A stretch of 64,000 bases of DNA from Nocardiopsis quinghaiensis (GTDB lineage Bacteria > Actinomycetota > Actinomycetes > Streptosporangiales > Streptosporangiaceae), in NCBI RefSeq assembly GCF_008638365.1, contig NZ_VWVU01000001.1, positions 1 to 64,000 on the forward strand, in the 5' to 3' direction. The position numbers and the translations under genes were made by a program. Each line of letters begins with the position of its first letter. The first letter of the stretch is position 1. The notes below the pieces were generated by a model. It had not been told where the DNA came from, made no database searches, and saw only the letters and a program-made list of their open reading frames with translations. Below, one piece after another: positions 58,720-64,000 of this stretch.

Positions 58720-59628
58720 ATGCCGATCATCGATGTCAGGAACCTGCGCAAGCGCTACAGCGAGAAGGTCGTCGTCGACGACGTCACCTTCTCCGTCGGA
58801 GAGGGTGAGATCTTCGGGATCCTCGGTCCCAACGGGGCCGGGAAGACCACCACGGTCGAGTGCGTCGCGGGGATGCGCCCCCTCGACGGCGGAGCGGTCA
58901 CCGTGCTCGGCCGGGACCCGAGGCGGGAACGGGACGAGGTCCGCGAACGCCTCGGCGTGCAGCTCCAGGAGGCGCGGCTGCCCGACCGGATCAGGGTCGG
59001 GGAGGCCCTCGACCTCTACGCCTCTTTCCACCCCTCCTCGGCCGACACCGGACAGCTCCTGGAGACGCTGGGGATCGCCGACAAGCGCGACACCCAGTAC
59101 CGCAGGCTGTCCGGGGGCCAGAAGCAGCGGGTGTCCATCGCCCTGGCCCTCGTGGGCCGCCCCGTGGTGACCATCCTCGACGAGCTGACCACGGGCCTGG
59201 ACCCGCAGGCGCGTCGGGACACCTGGGAACTCATCGAGGACGTGCGCGACTCCGGCGTCACGATCGTGCTCGTCACGCACTTCATGGACGAGGCCGAACG
59301 GCTCTGCGACCGGCTCGCGCTGATCGACTCGGGCCGCATCGCCGCCCTGGACACCCCGGCCGGGCTCGTCACGCGGGCCGCCCCGGAGCAGCAGGTGACC
59401 TTCCGCGCGCCCCGGGAGTTCGACGAGCAACTCCTCGCCGCACGGCCCGAGGTGGTCTCCGCGCACCGCAGAGGGCGCCGGGTCCGGGTGACCGGCCGGG
59501 ACGGCCTGCTCCACGCCGTGACCTCCGTCCTGGCCCGCGAGCACGTCATCGCCGAGGACCTGCGCGTCGAGCGCTCCAGTCTGGACGACGCGTTCGTCGC
59601 CCTGACCGGCCGGTCCCCCGAATCATGA
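58720..59628 (+). CDS. ABC-2 type exporter, ATP-binding protein
   Basis: A 302-aa DRI/ABC-2 type ATPase. Walker A GPNGAGKTTT, the Q loop LGVQLQEARLP, signature YRRLSGGQKQRVS, Walker B VVTILDELTTGLDPQARR and the switch His in VLVTHFMDEAERL are all present. The Glu after Walker B Asp is present (DEL). The C-terminal domain (LLHAVTSVLAREHVIAEDLRVERSSLDDAFVALTG) is typical. The ATG at 58720 has only a weak GGGG upstream. It overlaps the permease start (ATGA). Together they form an exporter for lipids, drugs or peptides. Confidence 0.93.
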   Translation: MPIIDVRNLRKRYSEKVVVDDVTFSVGEGEIFGILGPNGAGKTTTVECVAGMRPLDGGAVTVLGRDPRRERDEVRERLGVQLQEARLPDRIRVGEALDLYASFHPSSADTGQLLETLGIADKRDTQYRRLSGGQKQRVSIALALVGRPVVTILDELTTGLDPQARRDTWELIEDVRDSGVTIVLVTHFMDEAERLCDRLALIDSGRIAALDTPAGLVTRAAPEQQVTFRAPREFDEQLLAARPEVVSAHRRGRRVRVTGRDGLLHAVTSVLAREHVIAEDLRVERSSLDDAFVALTGRSPES

Positions 59629-60404
59629 GCACCGGCACCGAGAGGAAGTCCCCCGTGTCCGCCCTGGTCCGGCTCACCGTGACCGAGGCCAGACTGCTGA
59701 CGCGCGAGCCCACGGCGGTCGTCCTCGGGATCCTGACACCGACCGCGGTCATGCTGGGACTCGGATCCCTGCCGATGCTGAGGGAACCCAACCCGCAGTT
59801 CGGCGGTCTGCGCTTCGTCGACACCTGGGCTCCCACGGCCCTGATCCTCGGCATGGGGATCCTGTGCGTCCAGTACCTGCCGTCCGTCCTGGCCGCCTAC
59901 CGGGAGAAGGGCGTGCTGCGCCGGATGTCGACCACCCCGGTGCACCCCGGGATGCTCCTGACCGCGCAGCTCATCGTGGTGTTCGCGGCGGCGGTCCTCT
60001 CCGCGGTGATCCTGGTGCTCTCCTCCTGGCTGTTCCTGGACGTCGAACCGCCGAGCCAGCCACTGCTGTTCACCGTCGCGTTCGTCGTCGGAGCCGCCTC
60101 GCTCATCGCGCTGGGGATCCTGATCGCCGCCGTGGCGCCCAGCGCGAGCGCGGCCAACGGCTTGTCGATGGCCCTGTACATGCTGCTGATGCTGGTGGGC
60201 GGGGTCTTCCTGCCACGGGTGTTCCTGCCCGACCTCCTGGTACGTATGGGGGAGTTCACGCCACCCGGGGCGCAGCTCCTACTGGAGAGCTGGTCGGGCA
60301 ACGCCGGGGACGCGGGACTCTCGCAACTCGTCCAGCTCGGGATAATGGCGGGCGTCGCCGTGGTGGTCGCCGCGCTGGCCGCCAGACTGTTCCGATGGGA
60401 ATGA
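59625..60404 (+). CDS. ABC-2 type exporter, permease protein
   Basis: A 259-aa membrane protein with six TM helices in ABC-2 order: EARLLTREPTAVVLGILTPTAVMLGLG, APTALILGMGILCVQYLPSVLAAYREKGVLRRMSTTPVHPG (the conserved coupling-helix region), then AAAVLSAVILVLSSWLFLDV, SLIALGILIAAVAPSASAANGLSMALYMLLMLVGGVFLP and a last helix. It partners the ATPase upstream and is followed by a two-component system in the same operon. Confidence 0.92.
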   Translation: MSTGTERKSPVSALVRLTVTEARLLTREPTAVVLGILTPTAVMLGLGSLPMLREPNPQFGGLRFVDTWAPTALILGMGILCVQYLPSVLAAYREKGVLRRMSTTPVHPGMLLTAQLIVVFAAAVLSAVILVLSSWLFLDVEPPSQPLLFTVAFVVGAASLIALGILIAAVAPSASAANGLSMALYMLLMLVGGVFLPRVFLPDLLVRMGEFTPPGAQLLLESWSGNAGDAGLSQLVQLGIMAGVAVVVAALAARLFRWE

Positions 60405-60411
60405 GTGGAGG

Positions 60412-61650
60412 ATGAGCGGACGGAGCACCGGGGTGGACACCACCCGGAACTGGGACCGGTGGTGGGACGTGTTCGTCGCCGTCGTCCCCTGGACCCTGCT
60501 GCTGCCCTCGGCGGCGCTGGTCCTGTCCCAGCCCGTGTCGGACTGGACCGAACACACGGTCACCGTGGGCCTGACCGCGCTCGTCGCCGCCTGGATGTTC
60601 CTCGGGTGCGTGCGGCCCTGGAAGGGTGGCGGACCGCTGCTCTCCGGGATCCACTTCGCGGTGCTCCTCGCGCTGGCCTCGGCGTTGATGGCTCACGACA
60701 CCCTGTTCCTGATGTTCACGATCGCGCTGTTCTTCCGCGCCATGGTGCTGCCCTGGCCGCTGACCTTCGTCGGGGTAGCGGCCACCTCGATCGCGCTGCA
60801 CACGACCACCATGGGATTCCCCGGAACGGACACGGAGACGCCGTTCCTGGAGCAGCTGTTCCTCTACGTCGGCGTGATCACGGTCCAGACCGTGGCCATC
60901 GGTGGAGGCCTCGTGGTCGCGACCAAGAGCGCCGAGCAGCACCGGGAGCGCCGGGTGATGGTGGCCAGGCTGGAGGAGGCCCTGGAGGAGAACGCCGGGC
61001 TGCACGCGCAGCTGCTCGCCCAGGCACGGGAGGCCGGGATGCTGGACGAGCGCCAGCGCATGGCGCGGGAGATCCACGACACCCTGGCCCAGGGGCTCAC
61101 CGGGATCGTGACGCAGGTCCAAGCGGCGCAGCGGGTGTGGGACGGTCCCGGGTCGGCGCGCCCGCACGTGGACCGCGCGCTCGACCTGGCCCGTGAGAGC
61201 CTGACCGAGGCGCGGCGCTCCGTGCAGGCCCTGCACCCCCGGCAGCTGGTGGAGAGCCAGTTGCCCGAGGCCCTCGGCGAGTTCACCCGCCGCTGGACGG
61301 AGGAGCACCGCGTCCGCTCCGGGCTCGACGTCACCGGCGAGCGCGTCGCGCTGAGCCCGGCGGTCGAGGTGGCCCTCTTCCGGGTCGCCCAGGAGGCGCT
61401 CACCAACGTCGCCAAGCACGCCGACGCCTCCCGGGTGGGCGTGACCCTGTCCTACTCCGACGACGTGGTCCTGCTCGACGTCCGCGACGACGGGCGGGGG
61501 ATGACCGGGAGCAGGCGGCACGGGTTCGGACTCAAGAGCATGCGCCAGCGCATTCGCGGGATCGGAGGCACGGTGGAGATCGAGACCGGCGAGGGGGAGG
61601 GCACCGCTGTCAGCGCGACCGTGCCCGCGATCCCGGTGGAGGCGACGTGA
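60412..61650 (+). CDS. Sensor histidine kinase of the ABC exporter operon
   Basis: A 412-aa HisKA_3 kinase. Four to five TM helices occupy about residues 20-165, then a coiled coil (RVMVARLEEALEENAGLHAQLLAQAREAGML), the dimerisation segment QRMAREIHDTLAQGLTG with the phospho-accepting His, and the ATPase region FRVAQEALTNVAKHA and VRDDGRGMTG...GFGLKSMRQRI. The ATG at 60412 is chosen, but GGAGG lies directly against it, so GTG 60433 with GGAG seven bases upstream is an alternative. It is coupled to the response regulator (GTGA). Confidence 0.9.
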   Translation: MSGRSTGVDTTRNWDRWWDVFVAVVPWTLLLPSAALVLSQPVSDWTEHTVTVGLTALVAAWMFLGCVRPWKGGGPLLSGIHFAVLLALASALMAHDTLFLMFTIALFFRAMVLPWPLTFVGVAATSIALHTTTMGFPGTDTETPFLEQLFLYVGVITVQTVAIGGGLVVATKSAEQHRERRVMVARLEEALEENAGLHAQLLAQAREAGMLDERQRMAREIHDTLAQGLTGIVTQVQAAQRVWDGPGSARPHVDRALDLARESLTEARRSVQALHPRQLVESQLPEALGEFTRRWTEEHRVRSGLDVTGERVALSPAVEVALFRVAQEALTNVAKHADASRVGVTLSYSDDVVLLDVRDDGRGMTGSRRHGFGLKSMRQRIRGIGGTVEIETGEGEGTAVSATVPAIPVEAT

Positions 61651-62267
61651 TCCGTGTCCTCATCGCCGACGACCACCCCGTCGTGCGCGACGGCCTGCGC
61701 GGCGCCTTCGCCGCGGAGGAGGACATCGAGGTGGCCGGGGAGGCGTCCAACGGTCGCGAGGCGGTCGAACGCGCGGTGGCGCTCTCCGTCGACGTCGTGC
61801 TGATGGACCTGCGCATGCCGGTGCTCTCCGGGGCCGGGGCGATCGCAGCCCTGGCCCGGGAGGCACCGGACGTGCGCGTCCTCGTCCTCACCACCTTCGA
61901 CAGCGAGAGCGACGTCTTCCCGGCCGTCGAGGCCGGGGCCACCGGGTACCTGCTCAAGGACGCCTCGACCGACGAGCTGCTGCGCGGGGTACGCGCCGTG
62001 CACCGCGGGGAGTCCGTCCTGGCGCCGACGGCGGTGCGGCACCTGATGGGCCAGGTGCGCAGACCCGCGGGGCAGAGGCTGAGCGAGCGCGAACTCGAGG
62101 TGCTGGGGCTCGTCGCCGACGGCGCGTCCAACCGGAGCGCGGCGGCGCGCCTGTTCATCAGTGAGGCGAGCGTCAAGACCCACCTGCAGCACGTGTACAA
62201 CAAGCTCGGCGTCCGCGATCGGGCCGCGGCGGTGGCCGAGGCCTACCGCCGCGGCCTCATCGGTTAG
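61647..62267 (+). CDS. NarL/LuxR-family response regulator
   Basis: A 206-aa regulator: receiver (VLIADDHPVVRDGL; phospho-Asp in DVVLMDLRMPVLSG; FDSESDVFPAVEAGATGYLLKDAS) and LuxR helix-turn-helix (LSERELEVLGLVADGASNRSAAARLFISEASVKTHLQHVYNKLG). The GTG overlaps the kinase stop. It probably controls the ABC exporter genes with which it is co-transcribed. Its stop is eight bases from the convergent neighbour. Confidence 0.93.
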   Translation: MIRVLIADDHPVVRDGLRGAFAAEEDIEVAGEASNGREAVERAVALSVDVVLMDLRMPVLSGAGAIAALAREAPDVRVLVLTTFDSESDVFPAVEAGATGYLLKDASTDELLRGVRAVHRGESVLAPTAVRHLMGQVRRPAGQRLSERELEVLGLVADGASNRSAAARLFISEASVKTHLQHVYNKLGVRDRAAAVAEAYRRGLIG

Positions 62268-62275
62268 GGAGCGCG

Positions 62276-63667
62276 TCAGCGGTGCGCGGCCTCCAGCCTG
62301 GTCCGCAGGGAGTCGGCACGCGTGACGTAGCCCTCGCGCACGTTCTCGTTCTCCGCGCGGTTGACCGCCCACACGTACTGTCCGTGACCGCGGTAGCGGT
62401 CCGCCAACTCGTCCTCGTCGAAGGGGACGTGCGAGCCGAAGAGCACACAGAAGTAGTCCTCAGGGGTCGCCGGGGCGTTGCCGCCGGTGTTCAGCGCCGT
62501 GGGCGCCTCCACCTGGGAGAGCCGGATGCCTCCCTCGGCGAACCCGTCCTCGTCCCGGACGATCTCCCCCTGGCCGGTGCGCGCGATCGGCTCCGCGCTC
62601 GGCGGCGGGGTCCCGTCCGAGGCCCAGTCGCTGAGGTGGTCGTAGGAGGAGTTGAGCACGTGGTGCAGCGGCACGCGGCTGAACGGCGGCTCGACGCAGT
62701 CGTACTGCGGCTGCTGGCCGAAGTCGCGCTTCTCGATCTCCTCGCGCGCCTGCCTTCCGGCCCAGCCGGAGTGCGCGGTGCCCGCCACCTCCCAGCGGCG
62801 GAAGGTCTCCGTGTCCTCCGCGGGGCCGATCCAGGCGACGTCGGTCTCCGACAGCACCTGGAACACCGGTTCGGGACGGTCGGCCTCGGGGGCCGTGCCC
62901 ACGATGAAGCCGTATCCGTCGAAGACCGGCTCGGTGTGGGGGAGGACCTCCTCGTAGTAGACCGTCATGCGGCCCGCGGACTGCGACGCCCCGATGGCCA
63001 GGACCTGGTCGGCCCCGGTCCCGCCGGTGAGGTCGCCGGAGGAGCGCAGGGCCTGCGCCGCCTGCGAGAAGACGTCGTAGGAGAGCTGGTCGTCACCGAC
63101 GGTGCCGCCGTCCGTGACGTCCAGCCGGCCGTAGCGGGCGGGGCTCCACTCCGTCAGCTGGGAGACGCCGACGTCCTGCGCGGACACCCCCACCCAGGTG
63201 TAGCCCGAGCGCATGATGTGTGCGGCGCTGGGACCCCAGAGGGCGTCCAGGTCGCTGCCCGCGCTGACGTTCTGCCACTCGGCGAGCGCGGTGCCGTTGG
63301 AGTCGCGCGGATCTTCGGGGCGGCGGACCACCACCCGGGTCGTGTAGGGGTGCTCGGAGAGGACCTCTCCGTCGGAGTACCGGTTGGCGGTCCCGGAGAC
63401 GAGGAACTCCTCCTCCACGTAGTCGTAGAGGTCGAGGTTCTCGGTCGTGGCGAAGAAGGGGTAGGTGTCCTCGACGTCGTCGGCGAGGGGGTCGCCGGGG
63501 ACGCTTCCCGGCAGGGGGCCCTCGATCTCGGGGACGGGGACCGGGAGCAGGGCGTCGTCGGTGGGGGAGGCCAGTGCCGCCGGGGAGGCGAGTGCGGTGC
63601 TGATCCCGAGTGCGGCGCTGATTCCGAGGGCGGTGACCGTGGCGGGGCGGTGCGCGTTCGTAGCCAC
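62276..63667 (-). CDS. Secreted alpha/beta-hydrolase-domain protein (Abhydrolase_10 type)
   Basis: A 463-aa protein. Residues 1-32 are a Sec signal peptide (TVTALGISAALGISTALASPAALASP). The mature part has NRYSDGEVLSEHPYTTRVVVRRPEDP, a nucleophile elbow AIGASQSAGRMTVYYEEV with the Ser, FRRWEVAGTAHSGWAG with a possible catalytic His, and LHHVLNSSYDHLSDW. This pattern matches the alpha/beta-hydrolase domain family PF20091; its biological role is unknown. The GTG at 63667 has GAAAGG at good spacing. It stands alone, with about 290 bases of gene-free DNA upstream. Confidence 0.85.
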   Translation of the reverse strand: MATNAHRPATVTALGISAALGISTALASPAALASPTDDALLPVPVPEIEGPLPGSVPGDPLADDVEDTYPFFATTENLDLYDYVEEEFLVSGTANRYSDGEVLSEHPYTTRVVVRRPEDPRDSNGTALAEWQNVSAGSDLDALWGPSAAHIMRSGYTWVGVSAQDVGVSQLTEWSPARYGRLDVTDGGTVGDDQLSYDVFSQAAQALRSSGDLTGGTGADQVLAIGASQSAGRMTVYYEEVLPHTEPVFDGYGFIVGTAPEADRPEPVFQVLSETDVAWIGPAEDTETFRRWEVAGTAHSGWAGRQAREEIEKRDFGQQPQYDCVEPPFSRVPLHHVLNSSYDHLSDWASDGTPPPSAEPIARTGQGEIVRDEDGFAEGGIRLSQVEAPTALNTGGNAPATPEDYFCVLFGSHVPFDEDELADRYRGHGQYVWAVNRAENENVREGYVTRADSLRTRLEAAHR

Positions 63668-63956
63668 TGCGGTGCCTTTCGTTCGTACCAACACGGACGG
63701 TCCGTTGTTGGTCACTGCTGGCCACGCGAAGGTATGTCGGCGCGAACACGCTGGCAACGGGGTGAGGGGCGGTCGAACACGGAACAGGTCGTTTCCCCGA
63801 TCAGGGCCGCACCCGGCGAGGAAGAGATCCGGCGGAGCGGGACGTCGCGGGCTTCACCGGCTGAGACGAGGGCACGCGGGCATGACGGAGTGCGCGGCGG
63901 GCCCGGTCCCACGAGGGGTCGGGCCCGCCACGCACGGGTGCCGGGTGCGGCCCCGG
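63668..63956. terminator. Intergenic region with terminator hairpin (63897-63928)
   Basis: No gene is seen. A hairpin at 63897-63928 (GCGGGCCCGGTCCC, four-base loop, GGGGTCGGGCCCGC; 12 of 14 positions complementary, one more as G-T) lies 28 bases beyond the stop of the minus-strand gene at the right edge and would end its transcription. The part nearer 63668 should hold the promoter of the hydrolase gene. Confidence 0.6.
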
Positions 63957-64000
63957 TCAGTACATCCGGTCGAGCAGGTCGGCGACCCCGTCGACGGTCG
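63957..64000 (-). CDS. C-terminal end of an unidentified protein (cut by window)
   Basis: Reading in from the right edge on the minus strand, the last codons give TVDGVADLLDRMY followed by TGA at 63957-63959. The peptide looks like the end of a helical domain; it is too short to identify. The hairpin just downstream supports a real gene end. Confidence 0.4.
   Translation of the reverse strand, partial: TVDGVADLLDRMY

Overview
The window is about 64 kb of very GC-rich DNA with strong G/C third-position bias, GTG and TTG starts, GGAGG-type ribosome binding sites and many ATGA/GTGA stop-start overlaps. These features indicate an actinomycete. The gene content (a PknG-GlnX-GlnH operon, a clpP pair with a PopR/ClgR-like regulator, an Mrp antiporter operon with fused A and B subunits, DUF6221) fits Streptosporangiales, probably a Nocardiopsis-like organism; the genus is an inference. 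No rRNA or tRNA gene and no CRISPR array was seen.

Layout. 0-5.2 kb: end of an unknown gene, a long AT-richer promoter region, citrate synthase (gltA), an HdeD-like membrane protein, a macrolide-type glycosyltransferase preceded by a possible leaderless mini-ORF, and an AAA ATPase. 5.4-13.8 kb: a co-directional cluster with a coiled-coil protein, PknG-type Ser/Thr kinase, PP2C phosphatase, small protein, zinc-ribbon FHA protein, GlnX-like membrane sensor and GlnH-like lipoprotein. This looks like a complete kinase/phosphatase/FHA/receptor circuit for sensing amino acids. 14-29 kb: mixed housekeeping and regulatory genes: DUF6221, HAD hydrolase, isopentenyl-diphosphate isomerase, an unusual SDR with a zinc ribbon, a zinc-type dehydrogenase, a NarL-type two-component system, a MoaD-like protein with a beta-propeller protein, TetR, an NTF2-like protein, 3-hydroxyisobutyryl-CoA hydrolase, a GH64 lipoprotein, a GreA-like protein and a PucR regulator, followed by a frameshifted aldehyde dehydrogenase remnant.

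29.3-36.9 kb: mnhA(B)CDEFG on the minus strand, with a long coiled-coil extension on MnhC, divergent from a MarR gene; a 13-bp palindrome lies between them. 37-39.5 kb: two ClpP genes convergent with a PopR/ClgR-like regulator ending in LAA, then a GlsB-type membrane protein.

39.5-52.6 kb: galactose and galactoside metabolism. A Gfo/Idh/MocA oxidoreductase carries a LacI-type operator. The Leloir operon runs deoR-galT-galE-galK. A decayed sugar ABC transporter (binding protein and two permeases reduced to fragments) is broken up by two TnpB elements, one with all catalytic residues and one internally deleted. Alpha-galactosidase (GH36) and beta-galactosidase (GH2) follow. The hydrolases and the Leloir pathway remain, but the local transporter is gone.

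52.6-64 kb: CsbD, a PdxK/ThiD-type kinase, an unrecognised 384-aa protein, a PPOX-fold flavoprotein, a single-domain globin, an MFS transporter, an ABC-2 exporter followed by its two-component system, a secreted alpha/beta-hydrolase-domain protein and the end of a minus-strand gene cut by the window edge.
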